From positions 1-33,089 of the forward strand of contig JALHNX010000044.1 of the NCBI GenBank assembly GCA_022843305.1: 33,089 bases of DNA. The letters are read 5' to 3'. Every line of letters begins with the position of its first letter. The first letter of the stretch is position 1. Both the position numbers and the translations under genes were made by a program. The notes under the pieces are model-generated. The model had not been told where the DNA came from. It did not search any database and was given only the letters and a program-made list of their open reading frames with translations. The stretch comes from Pyrinomonadaceae bacterium. Lineage in GTDB: Bacteria; Acidobacteriota; Blastocatellia; Pyrinomonadales; Pyrinomonadaceae. Of the stretch, positions 16,954 through 24,016 are shown piece by piece.

Positions 16954-17292
16954 ATGAAGGAAAATCTTTTTTCATACGGCACGCTTCAGAAAGATTCTGT
17001 TCAATTGAAACTGTTCGGACGGCTTTTGGATGGCACGAAGGATATTCTTAAAGGTTATAAACTTTCTACGATTGAAATTACGGACGAATCTTTTCTGGCA
17101 AAGGGCGAAGCGAAATTTCAACAAACTGTAATTCCGTCAATAGATGGCTTTATCGAAGGAACGGTTTTCGAGATTTCGGAAGCAGAACTGTTTTTAGCCG
17201 ATAAATATGAACCGGAAAATTATAAAAGAATGAAAGTCGCGCTCGGGTCAGGTAAAGAGGCGTGGATTTACGCCGCAGTTGAAATAAATTAG
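16954..17292 (+). CDS. Gamma-glutamylcyclotransferase / AIG2-like protein
   Basis: The 112-residue protein begins LFSYGTLQKDSVQLKLFGRL, the YGTL signature of the GGCT/AIG2/BtrG fold. It continues with IEGTVFEISEAELFLADKYE (the substrate-pocket E-x2-L-x2-D segment) and NYKRMKVALGSGKEAWIYAA. The usual catalytic Glu could be in SEAELFLADKYEPE. These enzymes cleave gamma-glutamyl peptides with 5-oxoproline formation, but bacterial YtfP-like members are little studied. It follows the nucleotidase gene by 13 bases, so it is likely co-transcribed. Confidence 0.8.
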   Translation: MKENLFSYGTLQKDSVQLKLFGRLLDGTKDILKGYKLSTIEITDESFLAKGEAKFQQTVIPSIDGFIEGTVFEISEAELFLADKYEPENYKRMKVALGSGKEAWIYAAVEIN

Positions 17293-17418
17293 TCTTTGAA
17301 TTTGCGAAAAGCCTTAGACCGGAATTTTGTGAAATTCGCGTGTCTGTTCGCGGTTAAAAATTAAAAGATGCGCGGCGGAATTTGCTTTCGTTACGTATCT
17401 TTTCTATTTTGTAAGCAA

Positions 17419-17694
17419 ATGAATGAAATACACGATTGCCCGATTTGTTCATCCGAAGTAAAAAATTGGGAACGCTATCCGAATCAGGTTTGCGAAAGAT
17501 GTCAAAGCAAAACCGCCGATGCTTACGGTCGCCGACTGAGATTTTCAAACATTGATTTGTCGGGCGGTTTGCAGGCATTTTATCTCGATAACGGAGCGCA
17601 ATACAGCCGCCAAATTTGTTACATTGACGGCAGAAAATGTTTTGCGGGCGAACACCGCTTCGGCGGAATCGTTGTTGAAGTTGTAAAAAATTAG
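17419..17694 (+). CDS. Small zinc-ribbon-like hypothetical protein
   Basis: I choose ATG 17419 (91 residues) over an ATG at 17368 whose extra 17 residues are hydrophobic and unlike a domain. The product begins MNEIHDCPICSSEVKNWERY and has a Cys-x2-Cys pair, then CERC at about 26-29, giving a four-Cys zinc-ribbon-like N-terminus. The remainder (FSNIDLSGGLQAFYLDNG, KCFAGEHRFGGIVVEVV) is beta-rich. I recall similar proteins only as hypotheticals. No signal peptide; no strong ribosome site. Confidence 0.65.
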   Translation: MNEIHDCPICSSEVKNWERYPNQVCERCQSKTADAYGRRLRFSNIDLSGGLQAFYLDNGAQYSRQICYIDGRKCFAGEHRFGGIVVEVVKN

Positions 17695-17736
17695 TTATAC
17701 CAAAGTCTAAACTTAGTTAATGGGGAACTATCAAAG

Positions 17737-17997
17737 ATGAAGAAAACAGACATTAAACTAAAAACCAATGAAAGGAAAAATGAATTCACATCTTTAGAAA
17801 AAGACGAAATCATAGAATTAATAAAAGAAAAAGAAGAGGATCCAGATAGACAAAATCAAATAAGAACAAAAATTCGTAATAAGGGCTTTTATTATTCTGA
17901 TTTTGAAACTAGAAGAAAAAAAGGTGGTTATACTGTTGATGATTTTAAAAGGTTAATAGACGACAATAAAATTACAATAAAAGATGACAAAAAATAA
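17737..17997 (+). CDS. AT-rich 86-residue hypothetical protein overlapping purE
   Basis: A short, lysine- and glutamate-rich protein with a helical N-terminal half and the C-terminal segment [20 protein letters not shown] followed by [10 protein letters not shown]. The phrase GFYxSDF...GYTVxDFKRLI resembles a small, widely scattered uncharacterised family. The coding DNA is visibly much more AT-rich than purE and the genes on either side, which suggests recent acquisition. Its last 14 bases overlap the start of purE, so purE may be translated by coupling to it. GGGGA at 17719-17723 could be a weak ribosome site. Confidence 0.65.
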   Translation: MKKTDIKLKTNERKNEFTSLEKDEIIELIKEKEEDPDRQNQIRTKIRNKGFYYSDFETRRKKGGYTVDDFKRLIDDNKITIKDDKK

Positions 17998-18484
17998 CGA
18001 CCGAAATCCGATTGTTTCAATAATTATGGGCAGCACGTCCGATTGGGAAACGATGAAAAACGCTTCGGACATTTTGACGGAGTTCGATGTTCCGCACGAA
18101 TGCCGGGTCGTCTCCGCGCATCGCACGCCCGATCTGCTTTTTGAATTCGCCAAAACTGCCGAACAGCGCGGCATCGAAGTCGTCATCGCAGGCGCGGGCG
18201 GCGCGGCGCATCTGCCCGGAATGTGCGCTTCGCAGACGGTTTTGCCCGTCCTCGGAGTTCCCGTCCAGAGCAAAGCTCTTTCGGGAATGGATTCGCTGCT
18301 TTCGATCGTCCAAATGCCCGCCGGAATTCCCGTCGGAACGCTCGCGATCGGCACGGCAGGCGCGAAAAACGCCGCGCTGCTGGCAATTTCGATCCTTGCG
18401 AATTCGCGCCCCGAACTGCGCGAAAAACTCCGCGAATTCAGAAACAAACAAACGCGGACGGTTTTGGATTCGGAATTGAGTTAA
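17984..18484 (+). CDS. purE: N5-carboxyaminoimidazole ribonucleotide mutase
   Basis: PurE class I interconverts N5-CAIR and CAIR in purine synthesis. The 166-residue product has the conserved start [15 protein letters not shown], the active-site [42 protein letters not shown] and [14 protein letters not shown]. Length is standard. The ATG at 17984 lies inside the preceding AT-rich gene. The partner PurK is encoded 1.9 kb downstream on the same strand but separated by three genes, so the usual purEK operon has been opened up. Confidence 0.96.
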   Translation: MTKNNDRNPIVSIIMGSTSDWETMKNASDILTEFDVPHECRVVSAHRTPDLLFEFAKTAEQRGIEVVIAGAGGAAHLPGMCASQTVLPVLGVPVQSKALSGMDSLLSIVQMPAGIPVGTLAIGTAGAKNAALLAISILANSRPELREKLREFRNKQTRTVLDSELS

Positions 18485-18487
18485 ATT

Positions 18488-18790
18488 ATGAAGCCGAAAG
18501 AAATCTCACAAATGATCGAAAAAGAAATCGGCGGCGATTGGTCAATCACGAATTGGCACAGCTGCGATTTGAAGAAATGTCTGGTGCGTCCGAAAAAAAG
18601 AAAAATACGTTTTGGCGACGATATTAAGGAAGTTTGGATTGTTTTGGAAGAAAATCCTGAAACATTCGACGGTTTTAAGGTATTTTTTGATGAAGAGAAT
18701 AATAAATTCGGTTTAGCCGAACATTCTGAACCATTTGGTTATGCCTGTAATTCGCACGACACTTTTCTGGCGGCTTTTGAATCAATGTAA
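18488..18790 (+). CDS. Hypothetical 100-residue protein
   Basis: A 100-residue protein starting three bases after the purE stop and ending directly at the start of the AlkD-like gene. It begins MKPKEISQMIEKEIGGDWSI and includes CDLKKCLVRPKKRKIRF, KEVWIVLEENPETFDGFKV and GYACNSHDTFLAAFESM. It looks like a small alpha/beta fold with no membrane segment or signal. I do not recognise the family. Tight packing on both sides supports a real gene in the purE transcript. Confidence 0.7.
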   Translation: MKPKEISQMIEKEIGGDWSITNWHSCDLKKCLVRPKKRKIRFGDDIKEVWIVLEENPETFDGFKVFFDEENNKFGLAEHSEPFGYACNSHDTFLAAFESM

Positions 18791-19504
18791 ATGATGCTTG
18801 ACGAAATCATCCAAAAACTCGAACTTTTAGAAAATCCCACGAATATCGCGGGAATGGCGCGGTTTGGAATTACGGCGAAAAAGGCTTTCGGCGTTTCCGC
18901 GCCGGTTTTGAAACAGTTTGCCGGGGAAATCAAAAAGCAGACGAATGACCGGCATCAATTGGCTTTGAAACTTTGGGCGAGCGGCATTCACGAAGCGCGC
19001 ATTATCGCTTATTTGATTGCTGACGCGAAACAGGTTACGCCCGAACAGATGGACGATTGGGCAAAAGATTTTGATAACTGGGCGATTTGCGACGGCGCGT
19101 GCGGGCATCTTTTCCGCAAAACGGAATTTGCCTACGAAAAAGCCTTTGAATGGTCGGCGCGCGAAGAAGAATTCGTCAAACGCGCCGGAATCGTTTTGCC
19201 GGCGTGGCTCGCGGTTCACGATAAAAAAGCGTCGGATGAAAAAATTGCGGAATTTTTGCCGCTTCTCGAAGCATACGCCGACGACGAGCGGAATTTCATC
19301 AAAAAAGCCGTCAATTGGTCGCTTCGGCAGATCGGCAAGCGGAATTTGAATCTGCACAAACTCGCGATTGAAACCGCCGAAAAGATAAAAGCGCGAAACA
19401 CGAAATCGGCGGGCTGGATCGCGGCGGACGCTTTGCGCGAATTGAAGAATGAGAAAATTCTTGAAAGAGTGAAGAAAAAATCTATTGCTCAGAATCCAAA
19501 TTAA
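18791..19504 (+). CDS. AlkD-like DNA alkylation repair protein
   Basis: The 237-residue product is a HEAT-repeat-like helical protein of the AlkC/AlkD family. Landmarks are KAFGVSAPVLKQFAGEI (N-terminal helices), LWASGIHEARIIAYLIAD, the signature WAKDFDNWAICDGACGHLF with the Trp and Asp used for alkylated-base excision, and KKAVNWSLRQIGKRN. AlkD removes N3- and N7-alkylpurines without base flipping. It starts directly at the stop of the preceding gene (TAA then ATG). Its stop overlaps the stop of the convergent GNAT gene by four bases. The uncommon GNAT neighbour does not inform its role. Confidence 0.9.
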   Translation: MMLDEIIQKLELLENPTNIAGMARFGITAKKAFGVSAPVLKQFAGEIKKQTNDRHQLALKLWASGIHEARIIAYLIADAKQVTPEQMDDWAKDFDNWAICDGACGHLFRKTEFAYEKAFEWSAREEEFVKRAGIVLPAWLAVHDKKASDEKIAEFLPLLEAYADDERNFIKKAVNWSLRQIGKRNLNLHKLAIETAEKIKARNTKSAGWIAADALRELKNEKILERVKKKSIAQNPN

Positions 19505-20004
19505 GATTTGAACTCCGAACGCTCCAGACGATAAACGAAACAATCGTCTTCGCCGAACTGCCGCCGCTCGACGAATTTGAATCCCAAGCGTTCGTAAAAC
19601 CGGTGCGCGTCCGTGTTCGACGCGAGCGGGTCGATTATGACGGCTGTCACTTCGGGCGGCGCAAAGCATTTTTCGAGCGCGAGCCGCATCATCGTCGTGC
19701 CGTAGCCTTTGCCGAGATCGTCCGCTTCGCCGATCCAGATGTCGATCGCCCGCAGATTCGGTTCGACCGACTCGCCCCAGTAATGACTTTCTTCGCGCAA
19801 AGGGTCGATGATCTGCATAAAACCGATCGGGCGATTGCCGAGTTCGGCGATCAGCTGCTCGCGCCATTCGGGATTTTTTTCGAGTTCGGTTTCCCAGCCC
19901 CAATCGTCGTTCGGATCGGACGCCACAACGTGCGGCTGTTCGTCCCAATGCTGCAAAAGTTCTAAATCGTCGATGTTCGCGGTTCGTAATTTGATTGACG
20001 CCAT
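19501..20004 (-). CDS. GNAT acetyltransferase resembling AAC(6')-type enzymes
   Basis: I place the start at ATG 20004 (MASIKLRTANIDDLELLQHW), 167 residues; the upstream extension to 20040 is unlike a GNAT N-terminus. The acetyl-CoA motif is DDLGKGYGTTMMRLAL, preceded by RAIDIWIGE and followed by VTAVIIDPLASNTDAHRFYE and RLGFKFVERR. The order RAIDxxIG, GKGYGT, DPxxxNxxAxRxYE is shared with aminoglycoside 6'-N-acetyltransferases and siderophore IucB-type enzymes. The likely substrate is an amine, but antibiotic resistance cannot be claimed from the sequence. It is convergent with the AlkD gene, sharing TTAA at the stops. Confidence 0.82.
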   Translation of the reverse strand: MASIKLRTANIDDLELLQHWDEQPHVVASDPNDDWGWETELEKNPEWREQLIAELGNRPIGFMQIIDPLREESHYWGESVEPNLRAIDIWIGEADDLGKGYGTTMMRLALEKCFAPPEVTAVIIDPLASNTDAHRFYERLGFKFVERRQFGEDDCFVYRLERSEFKS

Positions 20005-20107
20005 ACGAAAATTAAAACATTTGACTGCCGACCGAATCAACCGTTAAAAATGTGAGTTACGGATAAGTAAAAACATACAGGATATTTGTAATTAGCGGCA
20101 AAAACCA

Positions 20108-20203
20108 CTGAAATAATTGATATTTTATAATTAAAAATTGACAGATCGGCGCTCGCCGGGGCGAAATTATCCATTATCAAATATCAATTATTAATTATTT
20201 CAG
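20108..20203. repeat. Imperfect AT-rich inverted repeat upstream of purK
   Basis: CTGAAATAATT (20108-20118) matches inverted at 20193-20203. GATATTTTATAAT (20119-20131) matches 12 of 13 at 20173-20185, with a 7-base bulge between on the right arm. The centre holds a GC-rich mini-hairpin (CGGCGCTCGCCG, 20147-20158). It occupies the 306-base gap 20041-20346, which otherwise holds only a purine-poor, T-rich leader to purK with no gene. It may be a decayed non-autonomous element. Confidence 0.6.
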
Positions 20204-20346
20204 CAGTTATTTTTATCCCGGACTGTTTCGCTGAAAAAGCAAAATTGTCCGGCAAAAAAGCGATCGGATTTTTTTCTTTTTCAAAAATCGCCTATCATAA
20301 TTCTTGCTCTATAAATCTTTCAGCGATTTTCTTCGCAGTTTATCTT

Positions 20347-21474
20347 ATGATTTTGCCAAATTCGACGATCGGCGTTTTCGGAAGCGGACAGCTCGGGCGG
20401 ATGTTCGCCATCGAAGCGCGCAAGATGGGTTATCGCGTCCACACTTTTTCGCCCGACGCCGGCACGCCGACCGGACAGGTCGCCGATTTTGAAACTTCGG
20501 CTGATTACAACGATCTGGAAAAGGTCGAAAAGTTCGCGCGCTCGGTTGATGTCGTGACGTTCGAATTTGAAAACGTGCCGTCGCGAGCGGTCGAAACCGC
20601 CGCCGAGTTTGTCGGCGTGCATCCGAAAGGTGAGATTCTGCACACGACGCAGAACCGTCTGCGCGAGAAGAATTTTCTGTCGCAGAACGGTTTTCCGGTC
20701 GCGCCGTTTCGGCATATTAAAACGGTTGACGATCTGTATCACGCGGCGCAGGAACTCGGCGTGCCGTCAGTTTTAAAAACCGCCGGATTCGGCTACGACG
20801 GCAAAGGTCAGCAAAAGTTAAAAGCGGTCGGCGAGATCGAAAACGCGTTCGAGAATCTGCGCGGCGCGGAAGCCGTTCTCGAAGCCTTCATCGAATTCGA
20901 AAAGGAAGTTTCGGTCGTTTGCGCACGCGATCAAAAAGGAAATTTCGCGCATTACGGCGTGATCGAAAATTCGCACGCGAATCATATTTTGGACATCAGT
21001 TTCGCGCCGGCTCTTCTGCCGGAAAAGGTTTTCGCGGAAGCCGTCGAGATCGTGCGCGCCGTTGCCGAAACTCTCGATTACGTCGGAACTTTGTGCGTCG
21101 AATTTTTTCTCACAAAAGACGAAAAATTACTCATCAACGAACTCGCACCGCGCCCGCATAATTCGGGACATCTGACGTTTGACGCGTGCGTCACGTCGCA
21201 GTTCGAACAGCAATTGCGCGCTGTTTGCGGTCTGCCGCTCGGCGCGACCGAATTTTACAGCCCTTGCGCGATGGCGAATCTTTTGGGCGAAGTTTGGGCA
21301 GACGGCGAACCGGATTGGCAAAAGGCTTTGGAATTTCGAGAGGTCAAACTTCATCTTTACGGCAAATCCGAAGCGCGACCGGGCAGAAAAATGGGGCATC
21401 TGACGGCGCTGGCTGAAACTGCCGAAAAAGCCGTCGAGATTGTCAAACTAGCGAAAAAGAGTTTGATGAATTAG
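20347..21474 (+). CDS. purK: 5-(carboxyamino)imidazole ribonucleotide synthase
   Basis: PurK uses ATP and bicarbonate to carboxylate AIR to N5-CAIR, the substrate of PurE. I choose ATG 20347, giving 375 residues starting MILPNSTIGVFGSGQLGRMF; the longer frame from TTG 20245 adds 34 residues absent from the family. ATP-grasp landmarks are FGSGQLGRMFAIEARKMGY, VVTFEFENVP, VLKTAGFGYDGKGQQK, EKEVSVVCARD and the signature NELAPRPHNSGHLTFDAC with TSQFEQQLRAVCGLPLG. Length is normal. It is distant from purE in the same window and overlaps the convergent crcB gene by four bases at the stops. Confidence 0.95.
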   Translation: MILPNSTIGVFGSGQLGRMFAIEARKMGYRVHTFSPDAGTPTGQVADFETSADYNDLEKVEKFARSVDVVTFEFENVPSRAVETAAEFVGVHPKGEILHTTQNRLREKNFLSQNGFPVAPFRHIKTVDDLYHAAQELGVPSVLKTAGFGYDGKGQQKLKAVGEIENAFENLRGAEAVLEAFIEFEKEVSVVCARDQKGNFAHYGVIENSHANHILDISFAPALLPEKVFAEAVEIVRAVAETLDYVGTLCVEFFLTKDEKLLINELAPRPHNSGHLTFDACVTSQFEQQLRAVCGLPLGATEFYSPCAMANLLGEVWADGEPDWQKALEFREVKLHLYGKSEARPGRKMGHLTALAETAEKAVEIVKLAKKSLMN

Positions 21475-21854
21475 AGTTTTCTGGCAAGCGCGATGCCGAG
21501 CGCGACGGCGACGAATCCGACCAGCACGCTCAGAAAAAAGTAGAGAAACGCCGTCAAAAATTGATTTTCTTTGATCAAGCCCCAGATTTCGAGTTCGAAG
21601 GTCGAAAAGGTCGTGAACGCGCCGAGAAATCCGACCATAATCGCAAAGCGCAGGTTTTCGTTTGTTTGAAACCGGTCGGTCAAAAGAATGAGCAGGAATC
21701 CGATCAGAAAAGAACCCGTGATATTGATAAAGAACGTCGGAAAAGGAAACGGTTTGAAGAGATTCTGCAAAGGCGAGATGTTGATCAAATATCTGGCGAC
21801 CGCGCCGCACGCGCCGCCGGCTGCAATGGCTAAAATTCGCGTCAAAGTTTCCAT
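21471..21854 (-). CDS. crcB: CrcB/Fluc fluoride ion channel
   Basis: The 127-residue product has four hydrophobic segments, as expected for a dual-topology fluoride channel. Signatures are GGACGAVARYLIN (about 13-25), TFFINITGSFLIGFLL (about 40-55) with the conserved Asn, and GFLGAFTTFSTFELE (about 75-89) with the Phe-box and Thr-Phe-Ser-Thr-Phe motif. CrcB exports toxic fluoride. It follows the glycosyltransferase gene by six bases on the same strand and has no fluoride riboswitch of its own, so its transcription depends on that upstream gene. Confidence 0.93.
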   Translation of the reverse strand: METLTRILAIAAGGACGAVARYLINISPLQNLFKPFPFPTFFINITGSFLIGFLLILLTDRFQTNENLRFAIMVGFLGAFTTFSTFELEIWGLIKENQFLTAFLYFFLSVLVGFVAVALGIALARKL

Positions 21855-21860
21855 AAAATC

Positions 21861-22553
21861 CTACTTAAATTTTTCGTAAACTTTCAGCAAAGCGCGCGTC
21901 GGAACGCCGATCCAGTAGAGACTTTGAAAAACCGACCATTTCGAAAAGGTCCAGAAGAAGGCGCGATTTTGAAAACGGCGCGACGAGGTTGTGACGGCTT
22001 TCGTCAGAAACCGGAAATCGCCTTTTTTGCGCAGGCGTTTGACGAAATCAACGTCTTCGAGAACCGGGATCGGTTTGTAGCCGCCGATCTTTTCGTAGGT
22101 TGTGCGGCGCGCGAAGATCGCCGAATCGCCGTAAACCAGTCCGGTTGATTGAAGCTGCGGGTGAAGCCACATCATAAACCGCGCCCAGCGGCTGCCGCCG
22201 TCGAAAAGCACCTGAAAATTTCCGCCGACGATCTCGTCGTAGTTCATATATTTTTTGATCTCGCGCGCGCAGCCCTGCGCCGGTCGCGTGTCGGCGTGCA
22301 GAAACCAGAAGATTTCGTGCGACGCGTTGAGAGTTCCTTCGTGCAGCTGCCGACCGCGATTGGCTTCGCCGAGGTTTATCAATTTAAAGGGCTTTTTCAA
22401 GCCGTAATTTTCGATGATCTCGACCGTTTTATCCGCGCTTCCGCCGTCAACGATGATGACTTCGTCAACGTTGACCAGCCTCGAGACCGCGTCGAGCGTT
22501 TTTTCGATCGTCGCTTCTTCGTTGAATGTCGGAATGATGACGGATATCTGCAT
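21861..22553 (-). CDS. Family 2 glycosyltransferase (TIGR04283-like)
   Basis: I choose ATG 22553 (230 residues, MQISVIIPTFNEEATIEKTL) over a TTG one codon earlier. GT-A fold landmarks are VIIPTFNEE, VDEVIIVDGGSADKTVEII, a GRGRQ-like NRGRQLHEG, FLHADTRPA (DxD-like), GGNFQVLFDGGSRWARF, GDSAIFARRTTYEKIGGY and PVLEDVDFVKRLRKKG. The product is a single soluble domain with no membrane helix, as is typical of this subfamily. The sugar donor and acceptor are unknown. It precedes crcB in a two-gene operon. Confidence 0.88.
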   Translation of the reverse strand: MQISVIIPTFNEEATIEKTLDAVSRLVNVDEVIIVDGGSADKTVEIIENYGLKKPFKLINLGEANRGRQLHEGTLNASHEIFWFLHADTRPAQGCAREIKKYMNYDEIVGGNFQVLFDGGSRWARFMMWLHPQLQSTGLVYGDSAIFARRTTYEKIGGYKPIPVLEDVDFVKRLRKKGDFRFLTKAVTTSSRRFQNRAFFWTFSKWSVFQSLYWIGVPTRALLKVYEKFK

Positions 22554-22575
22554 CAAGTAATTCTAAAGGCAAAAG

Positions 22576-22634
22576 GTAAAAGGTAAAAGGCAAAAATTCG
22601 GAATTCGCCCGAGTTTTTGCCTTTTACCTTTTAC
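22576..22634. terminator. Long hairpin at the 3' end of the Q-rich protein gene
   Basis: A perfect 21-bp stem (arms 22576-22596 and 22614-22634, built from the unit GGTAAAAGGCAAAA) with a 17-base loop. Its right arm supplies the last codon and stop of the - strand gene ending at 22631, so the hairpin arm became part of the coding end. It lies between that gene and the glycosyltransferase gene on the same strand, so it may terminate or stabilise the upstream transcript. The repetitive GTAAAAG words suggest an intergenic repeat family. Confidence 0.7.
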
Positions 22635-23152
22635 TTGCCCGTCAGTTTCAGACGGTTGCCCGAAGTCGCGTTGGCTTTGCCGCCGATGATCGTGAAGAAA
22701 AAACTGCCTTTGTTCCATTCTTTGACGGTGTCTTTGGTCGTCCAGCTTGCCGTTACGACACCTTTGTTGAGAAAACCGTTGACGGATTCGACCCAAATTT
22801 GCTGACCGTCGCAGTCGTGGATGACCTGCACGCGCACCACGCCGTCAACGCCGGCGTTCAAAACCGCTTTGATGCGCACGTTTTCGCCGACCGATGCAGA
22901 AGTTTTTTCCCAATCGGCAACTAAATAAGCGTTTGCGCCGACGCTTGCGCCGCCGAAAATGTCAACGCCCACGCCGCGCTGCGGAACTCTCGTTTCCGGT
23001 GCTTCAAATGAAGATTTATCGAAGCTGCCGGTCGCGCCGCCCGATTGCTGCTCTTGCTGCTGTTGCTGTTCTTTTTGATAAAACTGGTTGTTGGGGTTGC
23101 GACTTGCCGAGGGCGGCATTATCCGGTAACGATTGACATTATTAACGCTCAT
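22631..23152 (-). CDS. Uncharacterised Q-rich protein with beta-sandwich-like C-terminal half
   Basis: The 173-residue protein has a good ribosome site (AGGAGA, complement of 23161-23166) before ATG 23152. The N-terminal 65 residues are low-complexity and disordered-looking, with a run of glutamines (KEQQQQQEQQSGG). From about residue 70 the sequence is beta-rich (ANAYLVADWEKTSASVGENV, VDGVVRVQVIHDCDGQQIWV, GSFFFTIIGGKANAT), consistent with an Ig-like or ligand-binding sandwich. No signal peptide. I do not recognise the family; the extended Gln-rich head and lack of export signal are reminiscent of structural or secreted-by-other-means proteins, but that is speculation. Confidence 0.7.
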   Translation of the reverse strand: MSVNNVNRYRIMPPSASRNPNNQFYQKEQQQQQEQQSGGATGSFDKSSFEAPETRVPQRGVGVDIFGGASVGANAYLVADWEKTSASVGENVRIKAVLNAGVDGVVRVQVIHDCDGQQIWVESVNGFLNKGVVTASWTTKDTVKEWNKGSFFFTIIGGKANATSGNRLKLTGK

Positions 23153-23187
23153 TAAAAATTTTCTCCTGTCTGATTGCTGATTATTAA

Positions 23188-23207
23188 AACGGATTTTCTC
23201 ATCCGTT
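23188..23207 (-). other. Small hairpin in the leader of the Q-rich protein gene
   Basis: AACGGAT (23188-23194) and ATCCGTT (23201-23207) form a 7-bp stem with a 6-base loop, about 36 bases upstream of the 23152 start. It could be part of the 5' untranslated leader. The remainder of 23153-23348 shows nothing recognisable. Confidence 0.35.
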
Positions 23208-23348
23208 AATAAACGCGAATTACCGGAAAAATTTGTATCAGGCGTTTAACTTTTTTCTTTCGCTTTCTCGCGCATCGTTTTAAAATTTTTATCGGAAAGC
23301 CCTTCTGCTTGATGTGAATTTTCTAATTATTTGATCTTCCGGTATTGG

Positions 23349-23858
23349 CTAAAGCTGAAATTCTTCTCTTGAGATTCCGTAAAACACGCATTTCATCCCG
23401 TAATGTTCGTCCGTGCGCTCGTATTTCATCCCGCATTTTTCCATAATGCGCCACGAACCCGTATTTTCGGGGTCGGCGACGGCGACGATCCTTTCGGCGT
23501 TTGTCATCGTGAACGCGTATTCAAGCCATACACGAGCGCATTCATAGCCGATGCCTTTGCCCCAGAATTCTTTTATCATTCCATAGCCGACTTCGGTTTC
23601 GCCGGTTTCTTCGAGCGGCTGAAGACCGCACCAACCGATCATCTCGCCGGTTTCCTTCCAAACAAGTGCGCACATTCCGAAGCCGTATTTTTCGTAACAT
23701 TCGAGATAAAATCGCATACGCTTTTCGATGGCTTCGGGATTTTGCAAACGCCGTCCGCCGAGATATTTGATAACCTCTTCGTCTGAGCGCAGTTCGATGA
23801 GTCGCGGCAGATCGTCAAAGGTAAATTGGCGGATTAAAAGTCTTTCGGTTTCGAGCAT
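23349..23858 (-). CDS. GNAT acetyltransferase, RimJ/RimL type (paralogue A)
   Basis: The 169-residue protein begins MLETERLLIRQFTFDDLPRL, the usual start of RimJ/RimL-type GNATs. It shows MIGWCGLQPLEETGETEVGY, the acetyl-CoA loop WGKGIGYECARVWLEYAF, ERIVAVADPENTGSWRIMEK and CGMKYE. The substrate could be a ribosomal protein N-terminus or a small amine. It is about 40% alike by eye to the next gene upstream (23973-24518) across the whole length, so the pair arose by duplication. It ends EEFQL, without the tail seen in its paralogue. No strong ribosome site. Confidence 0.88.
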   Translation of the reverse strand: MLETERLLIRQFTFDDLPRLIELRSDEEVIKYLGGRRLQNPEAIEKRMRFYLECYEKYGFGMCALVWKETGEMIGWCGLQPLEETGETEVGYGMIKEFWGKGIGYECARVWLEYAFTMTNAERIVAVADPENTGSWRIMEKCGMKYERTDEHYGMKCVFYGISREEFQL

Positions 23859-23972
23859 CTTTAAAAATAAATCTGAAAATCAGTATAGTGAGCGATTGCG
23901 AACACGTTTGTCAATCGGATTTTTCAATCGGAAACGCGCCTCGCTAGACTGATAAAACAGCGACATTTTAAT

Positions 23973-24016
23973 TTATCGAAAAATCTTCGCGTTTTCACGT
24001 CTTCGCGTCTTGGCGT
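23973..24016. repeat. Short CGCGAAGA-type tandem repeat at the GNAT stop codon
   Basis: On the - strand the DNA reads AACGCCAAGACGCGAAGACG followed by a degenerate further copy (TGAAAACGCGAAGA). Units of about 8 bases repeat with small changes. The same vocabulary (AACGCAAAGACA, GCGAAAGACACGAAAG) recurs in the palindromes at 9792-9884 and 29713-29795. Confidence 0.6.

Noticed and set aside
18827-19948. 373-codon - strand ORF opposite the AlkD gene
   Set aside because: Arg-rich composition typical of an antisense shadow of a G+C-patterned gene; AlkD and GNAT motifs on the real frames are decisive.
20245-20346. N-terminal extension of PurK from TTG 20245
   Set aside because: The extra 34 residues are not family-like and come from the structured T-rich leader; ATG 20347 gives the expected ATP-grasp start.
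21855-21861. Fluoride riboswitch for crcB
   Set aside because: Only six bases lie between crcB and the upstream glycosyltransferase gene.
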